46,440 nt of DNA from Coriobacteriaceae bacterium AF45-21 (GCA_027682925.1 JAQCYU010000019.1:1-46440), one strand, 5' to 3'; counted from the stretch's first letter, positions 34,249 to 44,255 are shown. Program-made: numbers and translations. The notes: generated by a model from the letters alone, not told the origin.

Positions 34249-35267
34249 TTACTCGGTGTCCTTCATGGGCGGCATGGGCTTCCAGTTGGGATCCTTGACG
34301 ATCTTGCGGGCGTCCTTCATGCCTCGGCGCAGCGCCGGAATACCGGTCTTAAAGCACTTGTCGACCGCGGCCAGGCGAATGAATTCCTTGCAGAAGGTCG
34401 CGGCATTGCCCAGGCGGAACAGCATGGGGTGGTAGTCACCGTAGATCTGCATATAGCGAGCGAGGAAGCCTCGGTTGCGCATGATGTAGTAGCGGTTTGT
34501 GTCGCTCGTGGAGTTGAGCTGGCGTTTGCCGGCGATGTCCCAGTTAGAGACGGCGCGGGCGCGCTTGAGCACAATGTCGGCAACAACGGCGGCGGGGAAG
34601 TGCTGGCTGGCCACGTAGCCATAGCAGGCATCGTCGCCGTAGATGAAGAATCGCGCATCGGGCAGGCCAATCTTGTCGACCACGCGACGCGAGAACATGC
34701 CGCCCTCAAAGCACAGTTGGTTCATGGTGCGGTAGCCCTCGGGACCCAGATCCCACTTGGCGATGGGGTTGGGGATACCGAGCGAAAGGATGAGCTGGTA
34801 CTGCCAAAAGAAGGCACCGCCGTCAAAGTCCAGGCGCGAACCCTGGATGACGTCGTAGCGGCCCGTCCACTTTGCTAGGCGCTCAATACCCTCGGGGATA
34901 ACGAGCACGTCGTCGTCCATGACCCAGAACCACTGGCGCCCAGGTCGTAGGCGCATTTGGTGCCGGCGGAGAAGCCACCTGCACCGCCGCCGTTTTCGAG
35001 CTGCGGGGCGTAGATGACACGGTCGGTGCCGCCCTGCGCGTCGGGCTGTTCGATGTCGGTGCCCCACAGGTTGGCCAGACGCTCGTTAAATGCGGCGCAC
35101 ATGGCCTCGGTCTCGCGCGAATTCTCGTTATCGACAATCACGATGCGCCAGGGCGTTGCCGTGAGCTCGGTCATGGAGTCGAACAAGTTGGTCAGGAGTT
35201 CCTGACGCTTGTACGTAACGACGACGATGGCGAGCTTATCGATGGGAGCGGGAAGGGTGGAAGGCAT
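34249..35267 (-). CDS. Family 2 glycosyltransferase (GlfT2-like), one-base frameshift near 34937
   Basis: A cytoplasmic or membrane-associated enzyme that adds a sugar to a growing glycan. It begins LAIVVVTYKRQELLTNLFDS with the GT-A opening and NGGGAGGFSAG, a motif seen in galactofuranosyltransferase-like members. The frame breaks at GGCGCC 34935-34940, where DLGAQWFWVMDDD is expected. The metal-binding DDD lies in that segment, and FFIYGDDACYGYVAS is the later acceptor-site block. With one base restored it has 339 residues. It is divergent from the rest of the glycosyltransferase cluster and convergent with the AAA-ATPase gene, whose stop is 24 bp away. Confidence 0.85.
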
Positions 35268-35428
35268 GGGGCAATATATCCTTCACGCGCGGCGCGCATG
35301 CGCTGCACGGAAGCTATCGAATACGTCCTTGGGACTGTCCTATTGTAAAGGCTCGGCGCACCTTGACGGCAAGCTTTGAATAAAACGCAGGAACCTGTCA
35401 TGGGCCCGCCGCATGACGTGGGGCTACT

Positions 35429-35457
35429 TTGCCCGCGAGAGGCTCCATAGATTATAT
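35429..35457 (+). promoter_or_regulatory. Probable promoter of the glycosyltransferase operon
   Basis: TTGCCC (35429-35434), a 17-bp spacer and TTATAT (35452-35457) precede the first plus-strand glycosyltransferase by 65 bp. On the other strand TTGCCG (35072-region complement at 35367-35372) and TACAAT (35342-35347) with a wide 19-bp spacer may serve the divergent gene. Confidence 0.5.
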
Positions 35458-35522
35458 AAACGCCCGCTGGCGCGCTGACCCTTTGATACCATGAAACGAC
35501 AGGTATTTCCTAAGGAGCACAT

Positions 35523-36626
35523 TTGTCTACTAACGCCTCTGGCAGCCCTGTTCTGTCGCTGCTTATTCCCATTTACAATGTTCAGCGCTACCTGCGCGAG
35601 TGTCTCGATTCCGCCCTGGCGCAGACGCTCAAGGATATTGAGATCATCTGCATTAACGACGGGTCGACCGACAACTCACCGGCGATTATCCGCGAGTATA
35701 TGGAGCGCGATGGGCGCGTCAAGATGATCGACAAGGCCAACAGCGGCTACGGCGACTCGATGAACCATGGTCTGGAGATGGCGCGGGGCAAGTACGTTGG
35801 CATCTTGGAGTCCGATGACTTTATGGCGCCCGACGCACTCGAAAAGCTTGTCTCGGCCGCCGATAGCAATAATGCCGACTTTGCTAAGGCGAACTTTGAT
35901 TTCTACTGGTCTAAGCCCGAGGAACGCCGTTCGCTGCACGAGATGTTTAAGGCCAAGGACTGCGGCAATCCGGTGCACCCGAGCGATACGACACAGTTCT
36001 TTAAGCAAAAGCCGTCGATTTGGTCGGCCGTGTACCGTCGCGATTTTCTTGAGCGCAACGGCATTACGTTTCTGCCGACTCCGGGGGCATCCTTTCAGGA
36101 CACGTCATTCGCCTTTAAGGTGATCGCGTGTGCCGATAAAGCTGTTTACCTGCACGATGCCGTGTTGTCGTATCGTCAGGACAACGAGAATTCCTCGGTC
36201 AATTCTTCGGCTAAGGTCTTTTGCGTCAATACCGAGTATGCCGAGATTGAGCGTTGGATTCGAGAGGATTATGCCCGCGACCACGCAAGCGGCGATGTCG
36301 CGCGCATGCTCAAGTTCAATCAGCTCATTAAGTACGATTCGTATATGTGGAACTACGTGCGTCTGGCGCCTAAGTTCTATAAGGAGTTCCTGGCTCAGAT
36401 GGCCAAGGAATTTCAGGCGGCCTTGGATGCCGGGGACTTTTCGCTTGACGACCTCAAGCCGTGGAAGCGCGCGAACCTCGCTGCCATCCTCAAAGATCCT
36501 GAGGGCTGGGTTGACGAGCATCCGAGTTTTGCGACGGATGGTGCCTTGGGGCGTGCTAAGTATTACGCCTCGGTTGGAGGCCCGGGCGTGGTCGCCGCCT
36601 TCCTCATCGAATCGCTGAGGGGGTAG
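35523..36626 (+). CDS. Family 2 glycosyltransferase, paralogue A
   Basis: The start is TTG 35523, with AAGGAGCACA directly upstream. The 367-residue protein has one GT-A domain: LSLLIPIYNVQRYLRECLDS, IICINDGSTDNSP (nucleotide-sugar site), ANSGYGDSMNHGLE, and the metal-binding GILESDDFM. The last 150 residues are helical and lack membrane segments. It is strikingly similar to the protein at 37748-38866 over the first 110 residues. Acceptor and sugar are unknown. It is separated from the next glycosyltransferase by 6 bp. Confidence 0.85.
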   Translation: MSTNASGSPVLSLLIPIYNVQRYLRECLDSALAQTLKDIEIICINDGSTDNSPAIIREYMERDGRVKMIDKANSGYGDSMNHGLEMARGKYVGILESDDFMAPDALEKLVSAADSNNADFAKANFDFYWSKPEERRSLHEMFKAKDCGNPVHPSDTTQFFKQKPSIWSAVYRRDFLERNGITFLPTPGASFQDTSFAFKVIACADKAVYLHDAVLSYRQDNENSSVNSSAKVFCVNTEYAEIERWIREDYARDHASGDVARMLKFNQLIKYDSYMWNYVRLAPKFYKEFLAQMAKEFQAALDAGDFSLDDLKPWKRANLAAILKDPEGWVDEHPSFATDGALGRAKYYASVGGPGVVAAFLIESLRG

Positions 36627-36632
36627 GTCGGC

Positions 36633-37673
36633 ATGGGAGAGGCCTCGTGTCCTAAAGCTACGATTGTCGTCCCCGTTTACAACTCTGCGCGCTCCATTCA
36701 GCGATGCCTCAATTCGCTGTTGGCCCAGTCTGAGCGCTCGATTCAGGTTATCTGCGTCAACGACGGTTCGACTGATGATTCGTTGAACGTGTTGCGCCAG
36801 ATCGCGCAGGCCGATGATCGCGTACTGGTGATTGACCAGGAAAACGCGGGCGTCTCGTGTGCTCGCAATGCCGGTATCGATGCCGCCGAGGGCGAGACCG
36901 TCTTTTTTGTGGACGCCGACGATTACATCGATGCCCAGACGGTCAAGCGCGTGCTGCATGCCATGGAGTCTGCAGATGCCGAGGTCGCCGTCTTTGGCGG
37001 CGTCTGTGAACCTGCCGATGCTGCCCCCAAACGCGTCCAGCAACTCATGAGCCCCAAAGCTGGTACCTTCGACGACCGTGATCCCCAACTGCTGTTTCAT
37101 TCGAATGCGCAGCCCTATGCCTGCCGTGCGGCTTTTTCGCGCGAGCTGCTCAATCGCGAAGGCATTCGCTTTGCCCCCGGCTTGGCCTTGGGCGAGGACG
37201 TCGTCTTCCAATTTGCGGCTTATGCGCTTGCCCGCAAGACCGTCGTCATGCCGGACAAGTTCTACCACTACGTGATGGAGAGCGATTCGGCGACGCACGG
37301 GTTCAACAGTGCCGAGGCTCGCGCCAAAAAGCTTGACGCCCACATGAGGATGCTCGAGGAGGTCTTGGAGGACTGGGCGGCCTACGGTCTTTTGGACCTG
37401 TGCCCCGGTGAGCTGATCACCTGGTTCTTGGACCTCATTGTGTTCGACTTGGCGCGTCTGGATGCGGACGGCTTCCACCGTGTTGCCGGCCGCGTCAACA
37501 GGGCTTTCACGACGTTTTTGGGAACGGAGTGGGCGGATATGCCTGCTAAGGGCGCCGTTCGCCGTGTTGCCCACAAGCTCGTTGCAGCGACCTCGGGCGT
37601 TTCGATGGCAGACGCCACGCTGTTCTATCTTTCGACTCGCGGTCTCAAAGCCTGCCTAGAGCGCTTTATCTAA
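36633..37673 (+). CDS. Family 2 glycosyltransferase
   Basis: The 346-residue protein starts at ATG 36633, 6 bp after the previous gene, so it is probably translationally coupled. The GT-A domain shows ATIVVPVYNSARSIQRCLNS, VICVNDGSTDDS, ENAGVSCARNAGIDAAEG and the metal site FFVDADDYID. The C-terminal half includes ALGEDVVFQFAAYALARK, the acceptor-binding ED motif of this family. It resembles EpsJ/WbbD-type enzymes in capsule and exopolysaccharide loci. No transmembrane helix is evident. Substrate is not predictable. Confidence 0.85.
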   Translation: MGEASCPKATIVVPVYNSARSIQRCLNSLLAQSERSIQVICVNDGSTDDSLNVLRQIAQADDRVLVIDQENAGVSCARNAGIDAAEGETVFFVDADDYIDAQTVKRVLHAMESADAEVAVFGGVCEPADAAPKRVQQLMSPKAGTFDDRDPQLLFHSNAQPYACRAAFSRELLNREGIRFAPGLALGEDVVFQFAAYALARKTVVMPDKFYHYVMESDSATHGFNSAEARAKKLDAHMRMLEEVLEDWAAYGLLDLCPGELITWFLDLIVFDLARLDADGFHRVAGRVNRAFTTFLGTEWADMPAKGAVRRVAHKLVAATSGVSMADATLFYLSTRGLKACLERFI

Positions 37674-37747
37674 TTCCAAGCGCTGCCTCCCGCCGCAACC
37701 CGGCTGCTAAAATAACCCTGTTACACGCTATTCAACAGGAGGTTCTC

Positions 37748-38866
37748 TTGCAGAACTCTGATACCCCTAAAGTTTCGCTGCTCGTCCCCATTTGCAATGT
37801 TGAACGCTACCTGCGCGAGTGCCTCGATTCTGCCGTGGCGCAGACGCTCGAGGACATCGAGATCATCTGCATCAACGACGGCTCCACCGATAGCTCGCCA
37901 GATATCATCCGCGAGTACATGGAGCGCGACCCCCGTGTAAAGATGATCGACAAAGCCAACAGCGGCTACGGCGACTCGATGAACCGCGGCCTGGAGATGG
38001 CGCGTGGCAAGTACGTGGGCATTTTGGAGTCCGATGACTTTATGTTCGTGGATTCGCTTCAAAAGCTGGTTGCCAAGGGCGACGCCGAGCATGCCGATGT
38101 CGTTAAGGGCGACTTTTACCTGTATTGGTCCACGCCCAGCGAGCGCCGTGAGCTGTTTGGGATCATCGACGAGCATATGACGGGCGCCGCGTATCGCCCC
38201 GTCGATCGCCCGGGCATCTTCTACCGCAAACCTTCCATTTGGTCGGCTATCTATCGGCGCGCGTTCCTCAACGACAATCAGATTCGGTTCCTTCCCACGC
38301 CGGGTGCCTCGTATCAGGACGCAGGCTTTAACTTTAAGGTTTGGGCTTGCGCCGAGCGTGCCGCGTTTATTGCGGACCCCATTTTGTGCTATCGCCAGGA
38401 TAACGAGAAGAGCTCCGTTAATTCGCCCAACAAGGTGTTTTGCGTGTGCGACGAATATGCCGAGATGCAACGTTTTTTGGATGAACGCCCCGAGCTCAAG
38501 GCTCAGCTCCAGGGCATTTTAATGCGCATGAAGGTCGATACGTACCGTTGGAATGATGAGCGCCTGGTCGATGAACTGCGCGAGCAGTTTTGGGAGAAGG
38601 CCTCTCCCGAGCTCAAGGCCGACTGGGACGCCGGTCGCTTTGACCTGTCGCTGTTCGATCCGCGTGGCGAGACCGACTTGCGCCTGATGGTCAAGTCGCC
38701 CCGCGCCTATATCGATTCGCGCTTTGACTTTAAGAAGCCGGGCAAGCTCAATACGTTTAAGCATTACTTTAAGATTGGCGGCCTGCCGCTGGTTTGGCGC
38801 GTGCTGACGTATCAGCGCACCTACGGCGACAACCCACACCCTGATGACGTTCCGGCCGCACAGTAG
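37748..38866 (+). CDS. Family 2 glycosyltransferase, paralogue B
   Basis: The start is TTG 37748, preceded by CAGGAGGTTCTC. The 372-residue protein repeats the plan of the gene at 35523: LLVPICNVERYLRECLDS, IICINDGSTDSSP, ANSGYGDSMNRGLE and GILESDDFM, then diverges (GDFYLYWSTPSERRELFG), which suggests a tandem duplication followed by change of substrate. The expected serine or tyrosine in the first strand (IPIYN) is Cys here (VPICN). A gap of about 75 bp and TAAAAT near 37708 may mean an internal promoter. Confidence 0.85.
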   Translation: MQNSDTPKVSLLVPICNVERYLRECLDSAVAQTLEDIEIICINDGSTDSSPDIIREYMERDPRVKMIDKANSGYGDSMNRGLEMARGKYVGILESDDFMFVDSLQKLVAKGDAEHADVVKGDFYLYWSTPSERRELFGIIDEHMTGAAYRPVDRPGIFYRKPSIWSAIYRRAFLNDNQIRFLPTPGASYQDAGFNFKVWACAERAAFIADPILCYRQDNEKSSVNSPNKVFCVCDEYAEMQRFLDERPELKAQLQGILMRMKVDTYRWNDERLVDELREQFWEKASPELKADWDAGRFDLSLFDPRGETDLRLMVKSPRAYIDSRFDFKKPGKLNTFKHYFKIGGLPLVWRVLTYQRTYGDNPHPDDVPAAQ

Positions 38867-38878
38867 GAGCGAGTGACT

Positions 38879-39945
38879 ATGGCTAACCCCAAGATTTCCG
38901 TTGTCGTTCCCATCTACAAAGTGGAGGAGTGCCTGGCTGGTGCCTGGACTCCCTGCTTGCGCAGGACATGCCCGATTGGGAAGGCGTGCTGGTCAACGAT
39001 GGCTCGCCGGACGGTTCGCGCGATATTGCGGCTGCTTATTGCGAAAAGGACGCGCGCTTTACGCTGGTCGATAAGGAGAACGGCGGTCTGTCGAGTGCAC
39101 GTAATGCAGGCATCGCCGCGTCCACGGCTCCTATCGTCGCCTTTTTGGATTCTGACGACCGGTTTACGCCTGATGCATGTCGCGTGATCGTCGATGCCTT
39201 TGAGCGCGAGGACTGCGACGTTTTGACCTTTGGCGCGAATCCGTATCCGCTCGAGGCGGGGTATCCGTGGCTCAACTATGTGCTGAGCCCGCGCGATGTG
39301 TCGTTCGAAGGCTATAGCTCCGACCTGCTGTTTAAGGAAGCTTCTCGCCCCTTTGCATGGCGCACCGCCTGCAAGCGTGAGTTTTTGCTGGGTTGCGGGA
39401 TCGTGTTCGACGAAACCGTCAAGTATGGCGAGGACCAGGTCTTCGATTTTGCCGTGTACGGTCGCTCGCGCAAGACCGCGCTTATTTCGAACAAGCTGTA
39501 CGACTACCGCGTGGCGCGCAAGGGCTCGCTTATGGACACCATGCGCTATGACGACGAGACGCGTCTGCTGGAGCACGTGAAGATTTACTCCGCGGTGCTG
39601 GCTGACTGGCAGCGCGACGGTCTCGATGCTCAGCATGCCGAGGACCTGGCGTACTTCCTCTGCGATCTGGTGCTGTACGATGCGCTCAGGTTGCTGGGCT
39701 CGGACTGCGGCAAGGTGTTTGTTGCCGTTTCTGTGGCGCTTGCCGATTCTGCTGTGGGCAGCGATGCTGCACTCACGCAATGCGCGTTCTCGGTTGCCGC
39801 TATGGTGCGTGCGGCGCTCGCCGGCAATGCTCCCAATGTCCGTGCGTGCAAAAAGCTCATGTTCGATTACGACGTCTTGAGGTTTGGACGTCTGGGCGCG
39901 TGCAAACGCATGGCCGCGAATGCCCTTGGAAAGCGAGAAGCGTAG
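38879..39945 (+). CDS. Family 2 glycosyltransferase, one-base frameshift near 38939
   Basis: The gene starts at ATG 38879 after TAGGAGCGAGTGACT: ANPKISVVVPIYKVEECLAG. At about 38938-38941 one base is missing; the expected continuation CLDSLLAQDMPDWEGVLV is found in the next frame. The body has VNDGSPDGSRDIA, ENGGLSSARNAGIAAS, the metal site FLDSDDRF and VKYGEDQVFDFAVY. With one base restored it has 355 residues. Its TAG stop directly abuts the ATG of the next gene, so the two are likely coupled. Role: sugar addition in surface glycan assembly (inferred from context). Confidence 0.85.
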
Positions 39946-42432
39946 ATGAGTGTCAAGCGTTTGGCGCTTTGCCGCAGTCAGGGCCGTCTGTTTGTGCTGC
40001 TTCGTTTTGCCGGTCAGGATGTCGCCGCGCTTATTGATCGGGAGGGTTCTCAAGCGTTTGCCCATGCGACGACGAGCGGTTCTTGTGTGCCGTCGCTGGC
40101 GCTCCCGGTCGATCATGGCCGCGTGCTGGCGCTTTGCCCTTCCGTTTCCGATTACGAGCGCGAGCTCGCCGTCTTGGTGCTTCCGTTTTTGGATGGTTCC
40201 TCAATCGACATCGCATTTGCGTCCGGTTGCCAAAGGTTGGGCTCCATTCGCCTCGATAGCCGCGTGGCCAAGCTGGAATCCAAGATTAACTACAAAGCAA
40301 AGCCTGCGCTGTGTGCGCTTGTCCGCGATGCGCAGCGTGGCGAACACTGCGGCCGCTACGAGATCGATGCCATTCGCTATTTGCCGGCAGACGCCGGCGC
40401 GGTGTGGCGCTATGAGGTTACCTGGGCGGGAGACCCCCAGTGCGCACCTGAGCTCCAGATCTTCGATACGCATATGAATGCCATCTCTGCCACCGTGCAT
40501 GTGTTTGAATCGCAGGTCGATGTTCCCCAGCGCAACGGTTGCCGTATCAATAAAACGTATCTGAGCGTTGGGATGCCTCAGGATATACGGGATTTTGTCG
40601 CGATTGCGAGCGATCCCACCGAGCGGATCGAGAGCGGTTTTTGTGCCATGGATGGCCGTCTTTACAACGGCATGGTCGACGACAGCTGGAACCGTATGAA
40701 GGACGCGCGTGCAGACGACGCAGCTTATCGACGTTGGTTTGAGCAGCATCGCGCAAAGCCGGGCGATTTGGCGTGCCAGCGTGTCACTTCGGTGGCTTTT
40801 GCCTATAGACCGCTCGTGAGCATTGTGGTGCCGTGCTACAAGACTGATCGGGCCTACCTGCGCAAGCTGCTGGACTCGGTGCTAGCCCAGAGCTATGACA
40901 ACTGGGAACTGCTGCTCATGGACGCCTCACCCGAATGGGATGCGGTGGCCAATCTTGCGGCGGATGCCAATGACGAGCGCATCCGTCGCATCGGTCTTCC
41001 CGGCAACGGCGGCATTGTGGTCAACACCAACGCTGGTATTGAGCAAGCGACGGGCGACTACATCGCGTTCTTGGACCATGACGACATTCTGGAACCGGAC
41101 GCGTTATTCCACTATGTTGCCGCGCTGAACAAGGCTGCCGAGGGCGTGCGTCCCCAGGTCCTGTTCTGCGACGAGGACATGTTCCAGAAAACGGGGGAGT
41201 GGGGCCAGCCGGTCTTTAAGACCAAGCTCAACGTCGACCTGCTCTATAGCCATAACTGCGTGACGCATTTCCTGATGGTGGAGAAGGCGCTCATCGATCG
41301 TATCGGCATGTCGCCAGAAGACGTCGCGGGCGCTCAGGATTACGACCTGACGCTTCGCTGCCTTGCAGCCGGCGCGCGCTTTGAGCACGTTGCGCATGTG
41401 CTGTATCACTGGCGCGTGCATCCGGGATCGACCGCCGACGGTTCTGCCGATAGCAAGCCGTATGCTATTGAAGCCGGGCGCCTTGCGCTTCAGCGCCACT
41501 TTAACACGCTGGGCATTTGCGGAACGGTCGAGGAGACCGAGACGCCGTTTGTCTACCGCATGCGCTATGCGCTGCCGGAGCCTGCGCCGCTGGTAAGCAT
41601 TGTGATTCCCACCAAGGATCACATTGAGACGCTTGACGCCTGTGTGATGTCGATCGCCCAGAAGGCAACGTATGCCAACTACGAGATCGTCTTCGTGGAG
41701 AACAACAGCGAAGCCCCGGAGACGTTTGCGTATTACGAAACCCTGCCAGAGCGCGTGGCTGCAGCATCCGAAGGCACGGGCATCGCGCGCGTTGTGTACT
41801 GGCCGGGTGAGTTCAATTACTCCAAGATCATTAACTTTGGCGTGGAGCATGCCAGGGGCGACTATCTGCTGTTGCTCAACAACGATACCGAGGTCATAAG
41901 TCCGGACTTTATCGAAGAGATGATGGGGTATCTGCAGCGTCCCGATGCGGGCGTGGTGGGCGCCAAGCTCTATTTTGCCGATCATCTGGTGCAACATGCC
42001 GGCATTTTGGTTGGCGTGCGTGGTGCACTTGCCCATGCCAACCAGGATTTCTCGGCAAAGCGCGAGGGCTATCTTGCCCGCGCTGTGCGCCCCGGTAACT
42101 TCAGTGCCGTAACAGGCGCCTGCCAGATGGTCCGACGCGACGTATTTGAGCAGGTCGGAGGCTATAACGAGGAATTCGCCGTCGGTTTTAACGACGCAGA
42201 CTTTTGCCTGCGCGTATGGGAGGCGGGCTACCGCACCATCTTTACGCCCTATGCCGAGCTGTACCACTACGAGTTCACCTCGCGCGGCAGGGAAGAGGCC
42301 AACGAGGAAAAGCTGCGCCGCTGGAAACGTGAACAGGCACTGTTCATTCAGCGCTGGCCGGAGGTCTTCTTGATGGGCGATCCGTGGTTGGGGCCGAACT
42401 TATCCGCTGAGAGCGAGTTTTTCTCGCTTTAA
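39946..42432 (+). CDS. Large glycosyltransferase with two family 2 domains
   Basis: The 828-residue protein has an N-terminal region of about 280 residues without a motif I recognise. Then come two GT-A domains: one from about residue 288 (SIVVPCYKTDRAYLRKLLDS, metal site FLDHDDILEPD, AGAQDYDLTLR) and one from about residue 547 (SIVIPTKDHIETLD, LLLNNDTEVI, FNDADFCLRVWEAGYR). This layout is shared by bifunctional enzymes that build rhamnan and related wall or capsule chains. No membrane helices are obvious. It is the last gene of the cluster and directly follows the previous one with no gap. After it base composition drops sharply toward AT. Confidence 0.85.
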   Translation: MSVKRLALCRSQGRLFVLLRFAGQDVAALIDREGSQAFAHATTSGSCVPSLALPVDHGRVLALCPSVSDYERELAVLVLPFLDGSSIDIAFASGCQRLGSIRLDSRVAKLESKINYKAKPALCALVRDAQRGEHCGRYEIDAIRYLPADAGAVWRYEVTWAGDPQCAPELQIFDTHMNAISATVHVFESQVDVPQRNGCRINKTYLSVGMPQDIRDFVAIASDPTERIESGFCAMDGRLYNGMVDDSWNRMKDARADDAAYRRWFEQHRAKPGDLACQRVTSVAFAYRPLVSIVVPCYKTDRAYLRKLLDSVLAQSYDNWELLLMDASPEWDAVANLAADANDERIRRIGLPGNGGIVVNTNAGIEQATGDYIAFLDHDDILEPDALFHYVAALNKAAEGVRPQVLFCDEDMFQKTGEWGQPVFKTKLNVDLLYSHNCVTHFLMVEKALIDRIGMSPEDVAGAQDYDLTLRCLAAGARFEHVAHVLYHWRVHPGSTADGSADSKPYAIEAGRLALQRHFNTLGICGTVEETETPFVYRMRYALPEPAPLVSIVIPTKDHIETLDACVMSIAQKATYANYEIVFVENNSEAPETFAYYETLPERVAAASEGTGIARVVYWPGEFNYSKIINFGVEHARGDYLLLLNNDTEVISPDFIEEMMGYLQRPDAGVVGAKLYFADHLVQHAGILVGVRGALAHANQDFSAKREGYLARAVRPGNFSAVTGACQMVRRDVFEQVGGYNEEFAVGFNDADFCLRVWEAGYRTIFTPYAELYHYEFTSRGREEANEEKLRRWKREQALFIQRWPEVFLMGDPWLGPNLSAESEFFSL

Positions 42433-42517
42433 ATAATGGATATTAGGAAGCCCTCAACTTACTTTCGATATGAGCTGAGAAGATAGCAACGTCTAGGCGA
42501 TTTGCTGCAATACTTCA

Positions 42518-42625
42518 CGATAGCTCGATACTTCCGCGATACGTTTATACAGACTTATACAACACGATATAATCCGATATAGTCTACGATAAACTTATAA
42601 AGCTACGATTGACCGATAATCGATT
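42518..42625. repeat. Array of CGATA/TTATA words with near-helical spacing
   Basis: CGATA begins at 42518, 42526, 42537, 42565, 42575, 42587 and 42614. TTATA begins at 42545, 42555 and 42595. CGATT begins at 42606 and 42621. Spacings run 7-12 bp, mean about 9.4. The array fills the AT-rich region right before the ATPase gene. It could be a cooperative protein-binding array, an iteron-like site or curved DNA. Confidence 0.55.
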
Positions 42626-42643
42626 GTCTTGAGAGGCAAACAA

Positions 42644-43747
42644 GTGAGCGTCACAGCATTCCATAACCCCTTTCGTCCCACTGCCGGCGCTGAGCCTCCG
42701 CGCATAATTGGTCGCGATGATATCGCTCTTGAGTTTACCGAGAGTTTGAATGCGGGAATTGGTGCACCTGCGAGGCTCATGCGCATTGCCGGGCCAAGAG
42801 GCTCCGGAAAAACTGTTTTGCTCTGCGATCTTAGGGATCGTGCGCGAGAACTTGGATGGAAGACTGCTATTGTTTCTGCTGGCCCTAACCTATTGCTGGA
42901 CTTGAGGGATCAGGTTGCTGATTCTTCCCTTGCGGCCAATGCTTCGGTCGGCGTAAATGCCGGCTTTGTTTCCGCGAAAGTCGATGTTGCACCCAAAGAG
43001 TCGAGCCTTAGAAAGTTGCTGAGTTCGGCGGCGAAGTCATCCAAGGGTCTTTTTATTGCCATCGATGAAGTTCAGGACGCTCCGATTGACGATATGCGTG
43101 CCATTGCGTCTACGGTTCAGCTTTTGATAGGGGAAAAAGTAGATATTGCACTTGCCTTTGCCGGCTTACCCGCCGGCGTTATGGATCTTATTAACGGCAA
43201 GGCGCTTACGTTCTTGCGTCGTGCCCTCCCCGAAGATCTGGCGCCTATCAACCAGGTGGAGGTAGCGCTCTCTATGGGCGATAGCTTTGTCGCGACTGGT
43301 TTGACCATAGAGGACAATCTTCTGTCGAGAGCCGCTAAGGCCACTAAGGGCTATGCCTATCTGGTGCAACTGGTCGGTTATTCCATTTGGCAGCGCGCCA
43401 ACTTGCATCGTGCCAAAAGTGCCATTGTGAGCGAGCGCGACGTCACCGAAGGCATTGCGCTGGCAGAGGCTCGTTTTCACGATGTTGTTCACGAGCCCGC
43501 GATTTCTGGACTGGGGCTCAACGATATCAAATACCTTTTGGCTATGTGCGAGGATAAACAACAGTCCAAATCAGCCGAGATTGCTAAGCGCATGGGTAAA
43601 AAGACCAATGAGGTCAGCTCCATTAGGGCAAAATTGCTACAAAGAGAGGTTATTCAGGCGCCACAGAGGGGCTATGTGCAGTTTGCCGTGCCGGATCTAG
43701 ATATCTATCTGCGAGAGAATGCCGAGGAGATTCTCGAACGGTTCTAA
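42644..43747 (+). CDS. Stand-alone P-loop ATPase with C-terminal winged helix
   Basis: I chose GTG 42644 (AFHNPFRPTAGAEPP follows), with GAGAGG eight bases upstream. The 367-residue protein has IIGRDDIALEF, Walker A IAGPRGSGKTVLL, Walker B GLFIAIDEVQDAP and a sensor-like segment IALAFAGLPAGV. The C-terminal 90 residues form a winged helix (KSAEIAKRMGKKTNEVSSIR, then REVIQAPQRGYVQFAVPDL), as in Orc1/Cdc6-like or ExeA-like AAA proteins of mobile elements. No second gene of a known system adjoins it. It probably binds DNA, perhaps the upstream CGATA array. Function is unknown. Confidence 0.75.
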   Translation: MSVTAFHNPFRPTAGAEPPRIIGRDDIALEFTESLNAGIGAPARLMRIAGPRGSGKTVLLCDLRDRARELGWKTAIVSAGPNLLLDLRDQVADSSLAANASVGVNAGFVSAKVDVAPKESSLRKLLSSAAKSSKGLFIAIDEVQDAPIDDMRAIASTVQLLIGEKVDIALAFAGLPAGVMDLINGKALTFLRRALPEDLAPINQVEVALSMGDSFVATGLTIEDNLLSRAAKATKGYAYLVQLVGYSIWQRANLHRAKSAIVSERDVTEGIALAEARFHDVVHEPAISGLGLNDIKYLLAMCEDKQQSKSAEIAKRMGKKTNEVSSIRAKLLQREVIQAPQRGYVQFAVPDLDIYLRENAEEILERF

Positions 43748-43998
43748 ATCGAGGCTTCCATCCAGGCCCACGACTGTCGAGGCAACCGTCGTGAGCTCCC
43801 TAAAAATGACGTTGACGAGTGGGTTGTATTGTCTTCTGCGCCTGCGGGCCGGGTGTACTGCTGGTTGCTGTTTGAGTTAGTGATTAATGATAAGGATTGA
43901 TGAGGATGAGCTAATCGAAATCCGATGGGAATGTCGGTGGCGTCGAACGGCAATATTCGTGATGTGAGCGGACGGTGCTTAAGCGAATATCGCCGGTG
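43748..43998. other. Intergenic region after the ATPase gene
   Basis: No gene is seen. A hairpin CACGAC/GTCGTG at about 43770-43794 lies shortly after the ATPase stop but lacks a T-run. A 40-codon plus-strand frame (RGNRRELPKND and on) is open but has no start. Confidence 0.35.
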
Positions 43999-44190
43999 TC
44001 AAAGAGGGCGATTGCTCACAACTGAAGCCCTGTACGACGCTAACTCGGAGCTCACCGTCGAGGGTGACCTGCCCAGTCCCCTCGCGATCTGCCTGCATGA
44101 GGCCCCGCGCTCCGGCATCCTCTGGACCGTGTTCCGCTCGTGCCTCGTGGGCCTCCCGTTCGACCCTCTAGACGGCTTCGGTCTGGACAT
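43999..44190 (-). pseudogene. IS30-like transposase N-terminal remnant
   Basis: The 63-codon frame starts at an ATG preceded by GGAGGGAGGCTGAC, a very strong ribosome binding site. It encodes MSRPKPSRGSNGRPTRHERN, then GASCRQIARGLGRSPSTVSSEL, the N-terminal helix-turn-helix typical of IS30-family transposases (x-IAR-x-LGRSPSTVSREL). It stops soon after; no DDE catalytic domain follows. It is either a deletion remnant or a stand-alone HTH protein. A 42-bp palindrome lies 66 bp upstream of its start. Confidence 0.55.
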
Positions 44191-44255
44191 GTCAGCCTCC
44201 CTCCATCGCGGACCGAGGGATTCCGGCCCCTCTGGGGTTGCCTACCCGGATTCGC

